Below the pieces are notes generated by a model, which was not told the DNA's origin, did not search any database, and was given only the letters and a program-made list of their open reading frames with translations. Both the position numbers and the translations under genes were made by a program. DNA of 64,000 nucleotides from the NCBI GenBank assembly GCA_963971305.1, contig OZ020307.1, positions 61,873,702 through 61,937,701 of the forward strand. Reading direction: 5' to 3'. How positions within the stretch are numbered: position 1 is the first letter of the stretch; each line of letters starts with the position of its first letter. The DNA is from Arcuatula senhousia (Eukaryota > Mollusca > Bivalvia > Mytilida > Mytilidae). Below are positions 12,195 to 23,264 of the stretch, one piece after another.

Positions 12195-12603
12195 CTTACA
12201 TGCATTTTCATCAAGTTATAACCAATGATTAGGAGAGAGTATATCAAAAGAACTACAATCCGAAACACGTGCTTTTAAGGAAATTATTAAACTAATATTG
12301 ACTCGCTAAACAAATATTTTAGAATTAAATGAGAATTGAAAAAATTAGTGGTTAATTATTTGCATCAATATCATATTCAGATTAAGCATATTAAGGCTAC
12401 CATATTTTCCCCAAAGGGCTTTGACAAGTAAAGGAGAGTTTTAGTGTCTTGTTTACTATTTTGATTGTTGAATGACCAAGACACTTATTTATAAATAGGA
12501 GTCCATATGTGGAACATAACATAACTCATTAGAAGAATTTACACAAAATAGCGTTTAAAACTGATATTATTCAATATTGACGAAATATGAGCAAGCTAAG
12601 GAA
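12195..12603 (+). repeat. Unclassified repeat D, copy 1, left part
   Basis: Diverged homologue of about 23815-24187. Shared order of words includes TGACTCGC, TTTGACAAGTA, ATAAGTGGAACATAACAT-like, and GCGTTTAAAAC. The copy is interrupted at 12604 and resumes at 13800. Confidence 0.6.
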
Positions 12604-13799
12604 CCCGTACGAAATTTCCTTGGCGTATTTTCTATAAATTACGGGCGTATATTCAAGCAATTATCAGGGCGTACAAAATTGTATATACGCCTGGATATTC
12701 TTGAAATACGTCCGTATTTCCCATAGACACAAGCATAATTATTAAGCTTAGACGTACGACGCCCGTATTTTTGCGCGAAATATTTAAATGAGTTTAGACG
12801 TATTTTTATTAAAAGGAAATGCGCTTATGGAAATACGGGCGTATATTTGCTTTTGTACGGCCGTATAAATTTACGAAATACGCCCAAAAAATACGGGCGT
12901 ATTCTTATTTATATCCATACAATGAATGAGAGGGTTACAGTAAATGTACATGTTACAAGATATAAACAAACACAAGCAAGAAAATTGTTTTGTGTATTTT
13001 TTCTGATCTAAAATATATTGACTTTAATCCTATATATATATATATATATATGTAGCTCTTATTCAAAACTTAAGACAACAATTATAAGATTGGAACTTTG
13101 CATTATTTTAATACTATTAAATAATAATTTATGTTGCACTTTTAATTTAAAGTGACATAATAAATTGCAGTTGAAGCATAATATATTTCAAATTTAAGAC
13201 TATGAATTACAGTATAGGTGTGTCAAATTCACAAAATCAAATGCAAGGAAATTAAAACAGTTACATATTATACTCAGGATAATCTCTCAGTTTTAGATTC
13301 AAAATTTAAATCAAATGATGAATTTTAATTATCAGAATTATATCTTATTTGAACAATGTTAATAAAATTAAAGTGTTATAAAAAGTACTTACAAATCAAA
13401 TCTTCATGATACATAAGTTTTGCTATGTTTTTTTTCTTGGAATTGCAGTTTTAAACTTCCAACAAAAACAATCATTGTTTTGGCTCCAAAGTCAAATTCA
13501 AAATGGAAGGTTACAGGAAATATAAGTATGGGCACGCTCAGTGATGACTTTCGTTTTAAAAAAATACGTCTAAAGAAAATTACGGCCGTAAAAATGTTAA
13601 AAGTTGAAAAATACGCCTGTATCTCAGGATACGCCAAGAAACAGACGTATTTCTGAAATACGCTTGAAAGGAATCCTGGCGTAATTTCTTCCAAAATACG
13701 GGTACGTCTAAATTTAGGGCGTATTTTTTTAAATACGCCAATGATACGCCAGGATTTATCAAATATACGGGCGTCTTACGCCTTAAAATCTCGTACGGG
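12604..13799. mobile_element. 1,196-bp TIR element with 11-bp target duplication (MULE-like)
   Basis: The ends are CCCGTACGAAATTT and ATCTCGTACGGG. AAGCTAAGGAA (12593-12603) and AAGTTAAAGAA (13800-13810) are an 11-bp duplication with two differences. The uninterrupted homologue at 24188-24198 reads AAGTTAAAGAA once, giving the empty site. Both ends are dense in GGCGTATTT/AAATACGCC motifs in both orientations, likely transposase-binding or foldback repeats. There is no transposase frame, so it is non-autonomous. A target duplication of 9-11 bp suggests a Mutator-like enzyme, which is inference. Confidence 0.82.
13031..13052. repeat. (TA)n microsatellite
   Basis: An uninterrupted run of alternating TA of about 21 bases inside the TIR element. 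Confidence 0.9.
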
Positions 13800-13965
13800 A
13801 AGTTAAAGAAAAATTGTTTATGTTGAGAATTGGTTTTTAAAACAGCGAAAAAATTATACTATTTCCCCCCTATGCAGGTTCCTTGAAAGGTCAAAATTTA
13901 GAAAATTTGATTGATGAATAGGTCAAACGAAATCTAGAACCTGTTTAATGTTGAATTATTTTAAA
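13800..13965 (+). repeat. Unclassified repeat D, copy 1, right part
   Basis: Continues the homology with 24188-24325 after the inserted element: AAGTTAAAGAA, TTTCCCCCC, TTGAAAGGTCAA and AATAGGTCAAACGAAATCTAGAA. Confidence 0.65.
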
Positions 13966-14219
13966 AAGGTTTTAATGTTAATTCATGTACATATACATAT
14001 ATTGAAGTTTATTCCCACATGTCCCAATTTGGGAGTTCAAGAACATTTAAAAAAAAAAATATGAAACTTAACACTTTATGTTTTCAATAATTTACATTTA
14101 AGATACTACAAAAGCCATCTTGTTGTTTATATGTAAATGCAAAGGATGTTTATGTTTTCAATTTGATTGAAAAAAAAAAAACTATTTTGACATTCATTGA
14201 CCATTGCCAAAGCTAAGAT

Positions 14220-14700
14220 GCAAACATTTTTGTCCCCCGCGGCATATAAAAAATATATACTATAGAAATGTGGGGTGTCCGACACACTTTTTTGTAAGCG
14301 CTCTCAAAGCTACAAATGTTATCAGATTTTCATGACAGATTTTGCAAAACAGAGGTTGTAAGCGCTCTCATCCCTACAGATGTTGATGGATTTTCATGGA
14401 ATTTATACCAAATGTTATACCACTGATACTTTGTTTAAGTTTGACCAGCATTTTTCGATAATTTTTGTAGTTCTAAGTTATGGGGCTTTGACCATAAAAA
14501 TGACTCTGTATTTTTCGCAAAACAGACCTGGTAAGCGCTCTCATCTATAAAGATGTTGACAGATTTTCATAAAATTTATACAGTACTAAATGTTTACACT
14601 ACTAATACTTTGTTTAATTAAGTTTAAAAACAAGCATTTTTCGATAATGTGTGGAAGAATTATGGGACTTTGACCATAAAAATGACTGTTTTTTTCCAAA
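14220..14700. repeat. Degenerate tandem repeat with GTAAGCGCTCTCA motif
   Basis: GTAAGCGCTCTCA occurs at about 14296, 14358 and 14530. Words shared between units include GATTTTCATG, AATACTTTGTTTAA, GCATTTTTCGATAAT and TTTGACCATAAAAATGACT. It lies in the intron before exon 2 of the RNase-H-like gene. Confidence 0.65.
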
Positions 14701-14818
14701 TCTTTGTGCCTCAGGTAGAGCTAGCTACATCATCGCTACATGTATCAGGAATATATTCCTTAACCATATATAGGCCACCATATTAGAACTCATAATTAAA
14801 TTTTTATTCTATTTACAG

Positions 14819-14904
14819 GAATTTGCAGAAAGTGTAGAGAGTTAGTGTACAGATGTGAAGAGCAATGGGCGTCCCTTGCTGAGTCCTCTTGTACTGCATT
14901 GTTT
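14819..14904 (+). CDS. Exon 2 of the RNase-H-like/C2H2 family protein (GICRKCREL)
   Basis: The acceptor is TCTATTTACAG and the donor TTT|GTAAGT. Spliced to the exon ending at 11819 it reads G-ICRKCRELVYRCEEQW and ends in phase 0. The C-x2-C pair plus the histidine/cysteine segment in the previous exon suggests a small zinc-binding unit, which is inference. Confidence 0.6.
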
Positions 14905-14970
14905 GTAAGTTTGTTGAATGAGGCCAAATAAAAAAAATGTGTTTCTGGTTTCCTTTTTATTTTCTTTGAG

Positions 14971-16089
14971 ATGTGTAACTTCTCCACATGTTCTATTGAG
15001 TCACCGAGCCATGTATCTTTTTATTTTGCAGGAATACAGATAAAGGACTATCATTTTAGTGAAGCCCAATCTGGGAAATCGTATTGTGATGCCAAAATTG
15101 CCCATCTTCGTAGAAAAATAAGAAGTTATGTATCTGAAGGGAATGATGTCAGATTACCCATGGAAATGAAAGCAGCTTTAGACAGCTATGGTGGTGTAAC
15201 TGGTTGTCAGGTGGCTGTTGTTGAAGTTAACTATGCAAAGCAGACCTTGCATTCTCACAAAATCAAAGATGTCTTATCAATAGCAAACGTTGAGGTACAT
15301 GAGAACAGTCTTCAGTTTAGAAAAGGCTATGAAATAGGACCAGGAAAATATTTACAGAATATTTCATCTTTGGTTAATAACACCCAAGCGGAAACAGGAT
15401 TGAAGGTCGTTAAGGGTTTTGATGTCCCAAAGAACGTGGCAGGGAAAATTAATGTGTCAAATACCAGAGACCCTGAAAGTAACACATCTGAATTATTCAC
15501 CTGTACTGAGGAGGGTTGTGTGAAGAGCTTTACTTCATTCACTGCATATGAGCACCATCTTCACTGTGAGCGACACACTTACCAGCTTGAGGGTTTGTCT
15601 GGATTTGACAAAATTAAGCTAAGGTGGGCAGAGTCTTGTAACAATGAAAACAGCCGAAACTCAGTTGTCACATCAATACAAGAAACAGATGAGTTGGATG
15701 CCAGGCAAGTCGCAGTTAATGGATGGGCACTCAAGAAAGAACGAAAAGTAGTTCGGTTTAAACCGAAGGTACATGAATATTTGAAAGAGATTTTCAAAGC
15801 TGGAGAAATCAGTGGTAAAAAGGCTAATCCCATAGAAGTAGCTGCAAAGATGAGAACTCTCAAGGATGACCACAATAAACGTCAGTTCCAACCCGAAGAC
15901 TGTCTGCAACCAAGCCAAATAGTGTCTTACTTTTCAAGATTAGCTACCCAAGCCAAGAGTTCTGAGAAGAAACAAGAAACTGTAAAAGAGGTGACTTCAC
16001 ATGATGACGATGAATTTCTGACGAGCTTGTTGCAAGATATGGAACTTCAAGAGATTAGGAATGATGTTCAAAGCAAAGTGCACATTTAA
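14971..16089 (+). CDS. RNase-H-like C-terminal half with C2H2 finger; partial, internally deleted gene
   Basis: This 372-residue open frame is preserved from 14971. Residues 26-40 (DYHFSEAQSGKSYC) match the conserved block that follows the S/R-D-N-A-G-C-Y-H motif in an unnamed metazoan family with an RNase-H/integrase-like fold. A basic stretch follows, then GVTGCQVAVVEV. A C2H2 finger uses C178, C183, H196 and H202. Residues 251-325 (GWALKKERK to SYFSRLA) are the family's C-terminal module. Two acceptors are possible. TTTGAG|ATG at 14971 is phase 0 and in frame with the exon ending at 14904. TTTTGCAG at 15031 is the likely ancestral one, but it would shift the frame after that exon. The central several hundred residues of the family, including the SDNAGCYH block, are absent from the 66-127 bases available. 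So this is a deleted copy, a pseudogene, or a shortened product. Its biochemical role is unknown. Confidence 0.65.
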   Translation: MCNFSTCSIESPSHVSFYFAGIQIKDYHFSEAQSGKSYCDAKIAHLRRKIRSYVSEGNDVRLPMEMKAALDSYGGVTGCQVAVVEVNYAKQTLHSHKIKDVLSIANVEVHENSLQFRKGYEIGPGKYLQNISSLVNNTQAETGLKVVKGFDVPKNVAGKINVSNTRDPESNTSELFTCTEEGCVKSFTSFTAYEHHLHCERHTYQLEGLSGFDKIKLRWAESCNNENSRNSVVTSIQETDELDARQVAVNGWALKKERKVVRFKPKVHEYLKEIFKAGEISGKKANPIEVAAKMRTLKDDHNKRQFQPEDCLQPSQIVSYFSRLATQAKSSEKKQETVKEVTSHDDDEFLTSLLQDMELQEIRNDVQSKVHI

Positions 16090-16106
16090 GAACCTATTTG
16101 AATATG

Positions 16107-18700
16107 TGGTTTAATTTTTAGTTTGCCTCATTGCATATTTCTTACTCACACATTTGAACTTTAGGCAATTCTGGTTTTTGTCTCGCCTGGCGAGACATGG
16201 GTATTACTTTCCGGCGGCGGCGGCGGTGTAAACTTTTTTGTAAGATTTTTATGGACGATGAATTGCTTGAAAAATGTTACAGCTAGGCATCTGATATTTG
16301 GTATATAGACTCTACGCAACTGGCACCATGCTGTGTAACCCTAACCCCATTTTCACGTTCCAGTGACTCTGTGAACTTAGATCTTTTAACAGGCTGAAAA
16401 CTTTTTTGTAAGACTTTTGTGAACGATGAACTGCTTGAAAAGTATAATAGCTAGGCATCTGATATTTGGTATACAGACAGTTCAGGTTATGATCTACGCA
16501 ACTGGTACCATTCTGTGTGACCCTGACCCCATTTTCACGCTCAAGTGACTCCGTTTTACTGACTGAAAACTTTTTTGTAAGACTTGTGGTCAAGGTTAAC
16601 GTAACTTTGGTATGCATATGCCCCAATAATAGCTTAGCACAGTTGCTTCCCCATCTTTTGACCTTGACTTTGATTTTCTGGTTGAGTGACTTTGACAATT
16701 TTCAATTCATATAATAGCAATGTTAAAATTTTATGAGCACCTCCATATCTCAAGAACTATAAGTCCTAGGTTAATGAAACTTGGTATGCATATACCCCAG
16801 TAGTAGCTTAGCACAGTTGCATCCCCATCTTTTGACCTTAATTTTTTAGTTGAGTGACTTTAACAATTTTCAATACCTTTACTGCAGAAATAACTAAAGT
16901 ATGAACGTTTTTTGTTTGGAAGTTCCTTCAAAGGTTGTGGAAGTTCATTGATAAACTCCTGTAAAAGTTCCATTTTTAGTAAACATCTTCATAGAAGATA
17001 TTTGGTTTTCATGCTCAAAATAACTACCAGGAGACAATCCAAGAAAAGTTGACAGCACATCTTATCAAAATCTGTAACATTTAAGGAACTTCTAAAGAAC
17101 CACTTCAACATATGAAGGAACTTTCCCAACACAAATCGTTCACACTTGAGTTACTTTTGCAGTAATAGTAATGTTAGGGTTTTATGAACATCTTTTGATC
17201 TCAGAAACTAAAAGTACTCATATATTTATTAAGATTTAGTCAAAATAGCCAAGGAATTTTTGTTTCTCAATCTGATGGTGCCGGCAGGCGAGACATACTT
17301 TTGTGTTAACTCTTGTTATTGCTTTTTGTTGTCATGGATACAGTTAAAAAAATGAAAAATCCAAAGTTTTTAAAAAAAAAGTACTTTAAAATAAGTTGAT
17401 TTTGAGCTTTAATATAAAAACTAGCAATTTATACTGAGCCTTATTGCATATATCATGTACATGTATATCTAACAAATTTGATCTTAGGCAATTTTTCAAG
17501 TTTTTGACAAATTTGAATTTGTGGATTTTTGTTGCCATGGATACGGTAAAAAAATAGAAAAATCCAAAGTTTATAAGAACTATTTTAAAACAAGTTGATT
17601 TTGGCCTAAATTATAAGAACTAGTAATTGAACAAGTCTCATTGTATATTTGGTACAAACACATTTGAACATAGGCAATTTTCAAGTTTTTGACCACTTTC
17701 AAATTATTTGCTTTTTGTTGCCATGGATACGGTATAAATATAGTGAAATCCAAAGTTTATAAGAAATGTTTTTAAACAAGTTGACTTTGGGCTATAATAT
17801 AATAACTAGTTATTGACTAGGCCTTACTACATATTTCTTACAAAAACATTTGAACTTAGGCAATTTTTCAAGTTTTTGACCACTTTCAAATTATTTGCGT
17901 TTTGTTGCCATGGATACGGTATAAAAATAGAGAAAGCCAAAGTTTATAAGAACTGTTTTTAAAAAAAGTTGAATTTGGGCTATACTATAAGAACTAGTAA
18001 TTTACTAAGCCTTACTACATATTTCTTACAAACACATTTGAACTTAGGCAATTTTTCAAGTTTTTGACACATTTGAATTTGTGGATTTTTGTTGCCATGG
18101 ATACGGTATAAAAATAAAAAAATCCAAAGTTTATAAGAACTATTTTAAAACAAGTTGATTTTTGCCTATATTATAAGAACTAGTAATTGAACAAGTCTCA
18201 TTGTATATTTGGTACAAACACATTTGAACATAGGCAATTTTCAAGTTTTTGACCACTTTCAAAAAATTTGGTTTTTGTTGCATGATGGATACGGTATAAA
18301 AATAGAGAAATCCAAAGTTTATAAGAACTGTTTTTACACAAGTGGACTTTGGGCTACAATATAACAACTAGTAATTTACCAAGCCTTACTACATATTTCT
18401 TACAAACACATTTGAACTTAGGCAATTTTTCAAGTTTTTGACAAATTTGAATTTGTGGATTTTTGTTGCCATGGATACGGTATAAAAATAGAAAAATCCA
18501 AAGTTTATAAGAACTGTTTTAAAACAAGTTGATTTTTGGCTATTATATAAGAACTAGTAATTGAAAAAGTCTCATTGCATATTTAATATAAGCACATTTG
18601 AACTTAGGCAATTTTTCAAGTTTTTGATAAATTTGATATTGTGGATTTTTGTTGCCATGGATACGGTTTGAAATTAGAAAAATCCCACCAAAGTTTAAGT
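16107..18700. repeat. 187-bp tandem array, split by an inserted element
   Basis: TTGCCATGGATACGGT recurs at about 17535, 17721, 17908, 18095, 18283, 18469 and 18655 (186-189 bp period). A first, diverged unit is split: its left part (CATTTGAACTTTAGGCAATT) is at about 16150-16172 and its right part (TTTTTGTTGTCATGGATAC) starts at about 17322, around the element at 16174-17318. Two unit subtypes (GACCACTTTCAAA versus GACAAATTTGAATTTG) alternate irregularly. The array begins directly after the stop codon at 16089. Confidence 0.85.
16174..17318. mobile_element. TCTCGCC element, copy 1 (mixed core)
   Basis: The ends are TTTTTGTCTCGCCTGG with a CGG-triplet run (16212-16226), and GGCAGGCGAGACATAC...GTTAACTCTTGTTA. 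The core holds both repeat types seen separately in the other copies: type a (TAGGCATCTGATATTTGGTAT) and type b (ATCTCAAGAACTATAAGTCCT). No protein frame. Confidence 0.8.
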
Positions 18701-19140
18701 TTTTTTTATACAAGTTTGGACAGGTCTATTTTATAATCACACCCAATTGTCATTAACACTTTGCATTTTTTCGGGATCTTTCCCTGAATTTGTTGATTTT
18801 TTCATATTTGTCAAAATAAACAAATTGGCATTTTTTAGCAAATTTTGACTTGGCATTTTGCCAAAACAAAATATTGTTCATATGTAAACTTTGTGTTATT
18901 TTGTACTATTGTTGTATATGTATTTGTGGTTAGAATGTTGTTTAAATATCATGTTTGAGAGAAAAGTTATTTTACTTAGTAAAATACATATTCTACCTGG
19001 ATTTGGTGTTAATTTTACTGCTGTTGCTAGGCAGAATCAACAAATGCTGTTGGACCTTAGCAACGAGCCTTAGGACAAATGTTGTCACCATAATTTTGAT
19101 TTAATATGATGTCTCTACCAGTCTATTAGGTTTAGTTCAG
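18701..19140. other. No gene recognised
   Basis: AT-rich sequence following the tandem array. The frame at 18891-19073 has no recognisable domain. Confidence 0.3.
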
Positions 19141-19164
19141 AAATTGTGAACCCCCATGTTTCAC

Positions 19165-19390
19165 CCTTTGCCTGATTCTTAGAAATACCATTACTTAATA
19201 ATTTTGAAATTAAAATTGTCTCTTTTATCGTATTTATTTGTACTGAGATGACCATCCAGATCAAATACGAGATGTAAATCCAAAAATGACGTAAAGCAAG
19301 TGCATTCGGTCTTTTCTTTAATTTTAAGCACTGAGGGGACGCGCACAGTTTGTGCCCATTGGAATGCCAATTTGTCTTAAGTTTGTTAAG
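19165..19390 (-). pseudogene. PLE-A reverse-transcriptase fragment
   Basis: On the minus strand it encodes remnants of the block around GTNCA at about 19340-19370, followed by the LHLxFDxxxHLSTK-DKRD block (about 19200-19320). An internal deletion has removed the YIDD catalytic region. Dead copy. Confidence 0.6.
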
Positions 19391-19734
19391 GCTATTCTCT
19401 ACTCAAGGTCGAATTCAAACAAAACATTTTGATAAAACTTATGAAAGTTAATTTGTTATAAGATTGATAATGGTCCAAAAATTAGATAATTAACCAAATG
19501 TTTTATTTTATAATTTTCCAGTTGAGATTTGTGTATTTTTATTATTTCCTTTTAATTGTGGCAATACCCATTCCAAATTTCTTTAATTTCTTTTTAATTT
19601 TACATACCGAGAACACTGGATAAACTTATGAATTTTATGTTGCTATAAACTTACAAAACAAAAACAGCGGTGTTGATTTGAATAATCAGTCAATTTCTTG
19701 GAGTTTGATTAATGTTTTGCTGGTTGTTGTACTG

Positions 19735-19995
19735 AGATGATCATCTTATTATCCATATTATGTCTTCACAACAGAGTTGCGTTGTGTGTTACTACCGGTC
19801 CCTTAGATCGCAATGGAAGAGGGAGGTTTGGCGTGCCATAAAACCTGGTTTAATCCACCATTTCATTTAAAATGCCTGTTACAATTCAGGACCATTGCGA
19901 TCTATAACTATTCCGGTGTGTATTCCATGTTTGTTTTTCTCTTGACCATTGAGACTGATCCTCCAAGTTCGGTTATTTCGTTATAACCTTTACCA
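19735..19995 (+). mobile_element. PLE-A 3' tail copy
   Basis: GATCGCAATGGAAGAGGGAGG, CCATAAAACCTGG and CAGGACCATTGCGATCTA match the tails at 35342-35640 and 37027-37330 in reverse complement. The reading frame differs from those copies because of indels. Confidence 0.65.
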
Positions 19996-21466
19996 ATGTT
20001 AAATGTAGGTTTACAAGCAAATACAAATTAAATCACCAAGGTGAGTGTCAAAACAAGTACTAATTTGGTTATTGCTAGGTATGAACATTTCAAGACTTGA
20101 TCTTTCGTCAGCAGTTTTTTAACAACAAAAAAATCGAAGGCTGAATATCAAGTGTCAAAAGAAACTTACCTATCCTTTCAAAGTTCAAAGCCCGAAAGAA
20201 GCCCGAATCCTCACCGATGATACCGACCATTTGTATATAAAGAAAAGAATCATGTCGTTTTAGACCATTTTGAATTAACCATAAAAAAGGATACAGATGA
20301 AGAAAAGCTCGCGACACATGCACTATCATGCGTAAATTGGTCATTACACTTTCATACGTACATGTACAATGTATTATTTGACTCGTTGAAGTTTTTGACA
20401 AGAAACAAAATGGCAAATAGCAAGAAACCATTATCTATTAATATACAATAGAAATTATGAGGCTACGGTGATTGAAGCAAGGAAACATTTTAAGAGAAAT
20501 TCTGGTCAAAGTCACACCAGGGCACTTGGGACAATTGAGTAACACGTGCAGCTTTGCTTTTAATGGATTTATGTCTCCAAGAAAATGCTTATCAAACATT
20601 ATTGACGCAGACAGCTCGTTACATTGCAGCTCAGCATATGTTTGTTTCCCGCAGATATTGGTAATTTTTTTATCTTCATCCCTTTAATTACGGTATCTAC
20701 AGGTCATTTGTTCTATAATGAAGTCAAAACTATATTATGAGCTTTGTTTATTTCGTCACCTTTTAGTACTTTCAGTTACAGTGTCTAATTTAAACAGTAT
20801 TCAGTGCCGTTTTTTACAGTTGAACATTGCCGTATAAAAACACAAGTTTTCATTGACACCTAATATGATTTTAACAAGCTGTAAAACAATTTCTTCAATT
20901 TTAAACTTTTGCTCCAGCTTTGAGTTTTAAAGTTGAAAAAAACGTATGTCGAGAACATGTGATATATTTGTCATATTTCCAAACACTTTGCGTCTGGCAT
21001 GATAGTTGTATAACGTTTTATTGCTTATTGTTTATTGATATTTTTTTGTTTCTTACTTTTCCAGGTTTGGCCTATCCTTAACACGATAGAAGAGTCGCAG
21101 TAAGCAGAAGATTCTTCTATGTAAATTTCCTTTTTACCAAAAACGCATAAAGAATGTGAAAAACTATAAAGACATGAATGCTGGGAAATCTGTTTAAAAC
21201 CTTAGACCCTTCCACGCAGAATAATTTCAAAATCCTTTACATTTATATCTAAAGGGATTGTAAAAAGAACAATTAAAACCTAATTGTTCAACCATTTAAC
21301 TATTTTCATGCAAGGCACGTGAATGTACAGTAGAACAACGAAGACAACATAACATTATGAAAAATATATCATAAACAACTTACGAATATTTAAGACGTTC
21401 ATGTGTTTCAGATAAGTACTACTAGTATAATGGATAAGTTATGTACTAAATACAGTGATACATGTA
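19996..21466. other. No gene recognised
   Basis: About 1.5 kb without repeat or coding signature. The frames at 20108-20431 (-) and 20472-20687 (+) have no identifiable domain. Confidence 0.3.
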
Positions 21467-21668
21467 TACTGTGGATTCATTTATTTTCGTGGGTACCAAT
21501 TCCTTTGGTGTGATGAAAAGTATAAGTTCGCGTGTTCTTATACATGTACCTTCATCATACGGAATAGTCTTAAATTTCCTTTTCGTTGTTTATCACATTA
21601 CGTGGATCAAGGTCACCCACGAAAACCTCGAAAATTGATACCCCACGAATAATAATGAAACCACAGTA
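21467..21668. mobile_element. MITE with TACTGTGG termini
   Basis: Inverted ends ACTGTGGATTCATTTATTTT / AATAATGAAACCACAGTA, with TTCGTGGG just inside each end and TA at both borders (TA target duplication). About 200 bp and non-coding. Elements beginning ACTGTGGATTCATT are, from memory, common in bivalves. Confidence 0.75.
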
Positions 21669-21714
21669 TGTCAATGAATGCCATATATTGTTAAATAACA
21701 GTTATTTTTTCCAG

Positions 21715-21760
21715 AGCTTGTAGGACTTTCATCGATTTCCTTGGCAGAACGTCACGTCTG
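21715..21760 (+). pseudogene. PLE-B RT C-terminal fragment, left half (split by transposon)
   Basis: Encodes AC-TFIDFLGRTSRL, homologous to ACGTYIDFLSRATRL in the copy at 50035-50232. It continues at 29608 after the 7.85-kb insertion. The homology begins immediately after TTTTTTCCAG, an intron-acceptor-like sequence. Confidence 0.7.
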
Positions 21761-21791
21761 TATGGCGCGGTATCAGGGTCAAAAGTAAGTA
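21761..21791. repeat. Left TIR of the IS3EU-like transposon
   Basis: Thirty-one bases, perfectly inverted relative to 29577-29607. Confidence 0.9.
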
Positions 21792-22020
21792 ATTATGTAT
21801 ATGCTGAAATCCAATTCTGTATATACTTAAAAGATTTAAGTATATGCTAAATTAATTTTGTATATACATAATTCAATATATGTATATACAAAATTCATTA
21901 AGCATATACTGAATTCTTTTAGCATATACAGAATTGGATTTGTGTATACAGATATATCATTCTGTGTATACAAATACTTTTATGCATAAGCAAAATTGAT
22001 ATAATAAAACCAATCAAAAA
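21792..22020. repeat. Left subterminal TATATAC-type repeats
   Basis: Clustered imperfect palindromic units such as AGTATATGCTAAATTAATTT and TGTATATACAAAATTCATTA. The right end (29455-29575) has similar AAGTATATAC units. Probably transposase-binding repeats (inference). Confidence 0.6.
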
Positions 22021-22057
22021 AGACATAACAAATACTAAAAGGGACGACATTTACAAT

Positions 22058-22308
22058 ATGGCGGATAGAAGTAGGAGGACAGATAGACATTCATTTACTA
22101 ATTTTTTAAGTATTTGTGATCATACTGTTCAGGATGTTGTTCGTCTTTTGAAATCCGATCAATTAAATGCGGACTATATCGATTCAGCAACGTCAAGGCT
22201 CTATACTGTAGCTAGAAATGTGTCACACATTTCATCACGATATCCAGAACTAGATGACTTAGTGCCCATTCTTTCAAAACTTATTGTTGATGTTAAAGAG
22301 TTGAAATG
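22058..22308 (+). CDS. IS3EU-like transposase, exon 1
   Basis: ATG at 22058 opens MADRSRRTDRHSF. The exon ends at AAATG|GTAAAG in phase 2. The 83 residues are largely helical and charged (a DxxVRLLKSDQLN segment). This is the N-terminal accessory region; no domain is recognised by itself, but the phase and position fit the downstream exons. If unspliced, the frame would stop at 22312. Confidence 0.6.
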
Positions 22309-22337
22309 GTAAAGACGCAATGTTAGAAAATAATATG

Positions 22338-22460
22338 ATGTGGAATAAGTGTACACGACACAACTCACACAAACAAGCGGCAATTCTAAAACCCCAATAA
22401 AAAACAGTTAGCAGCCTCCAACGAGCCCAACGGGCACTGCTCGCCCTTTTGTGAAAGATT
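22338..22460 (-). mobile_element. PLE-C 3' tail fragment
   Basis: GATGTGGAATAAGTGTACACGAC and CAGCCTCCAACGAG match 44905-45010. It lies nested in intron 1 of the IS3EU-like transposase. Confidence 0.55.
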
Positions 22461-22784
22461 TTTGGAAGAAGCTAAAAACTTTTAACAACACAGTCCCAAC
22501 ATTTATACAGTTGCTAAGTAGCATGTCATGAGTTGCATAATAACATTTCGTGCAAATCTGAGAAATATTTTTGGAAAAACTTTAGAATTGGACTTTAGCT
22601 GTGACCAATAAAACTTAATGCTTTTACAATACAGCTCTGAAGTTTAATACACATTCTATGGAGGATGCCTTAGTGGTTATAATAAAATTCGCATGGTTTT
22701 GAAAACGCTTAGATTTTTGCAGTCGGGCCCTTTCTGACCTTGTTAGTATTCTAGTTGAATATAATTTTATTTCACTTTTTTCAG

Positions 22785-22955
22785 TCCACAAAAAGACATA
22801 AGCTTTAAAATTGAGAGACTGGATGGAAAACCTGGACGTCCAGTATTCAACATAACAAAAGAACAACTAGAATATTTGCTGGGCCTAAACTTTTCGGGAA
22901 CTGACATTGCAAAACTTTTACAGGTTTCATATTCAACAGTAAAAAGGAGAATGAG
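22785..22955 (+). CDS. IS3EU-like transposase, exon 2 (helix-turn-helix)
   Basis: The acceptor is CACTTTTTTCAG and the donor ATGAG|GTGACT. It encodes GRPVFNITKEQLEYLLGLNF, then SGTDIAKLLQVSYSTVKRRM, a typical helix-turn-helix DNA-binding segment with an RRMR end. It joins exon 3 in phase to read RRMRFYGLSLNQLYSTM. Confidence 0.72.
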
Positions 22956-23264
22956 GTGACTTTCGAGATTTTATTTATATTGAAAAAACATCAATTAATG
23001 TTTAATGTTAAAATATTTTATGTGCAAAGATGGTAGAAAAATACAACAAGAATTGTTAGCAAGCAACGGCTTTTCTCTTATATTAAATACGAAAGAATAT
23101 GGAAAATGTACCAAAAAGATGATTTCCACATATTGACACGATTTAAATATGACAAAAAGCAATTTTTCACTGCGTGTAAACAACCCTAGTAAGGTGAGTT
23201 CACGTAAACACGATTTTGGTAAATATTTCTGTTTCTATACGGCGGCCATGTGTATTTGTCTATT

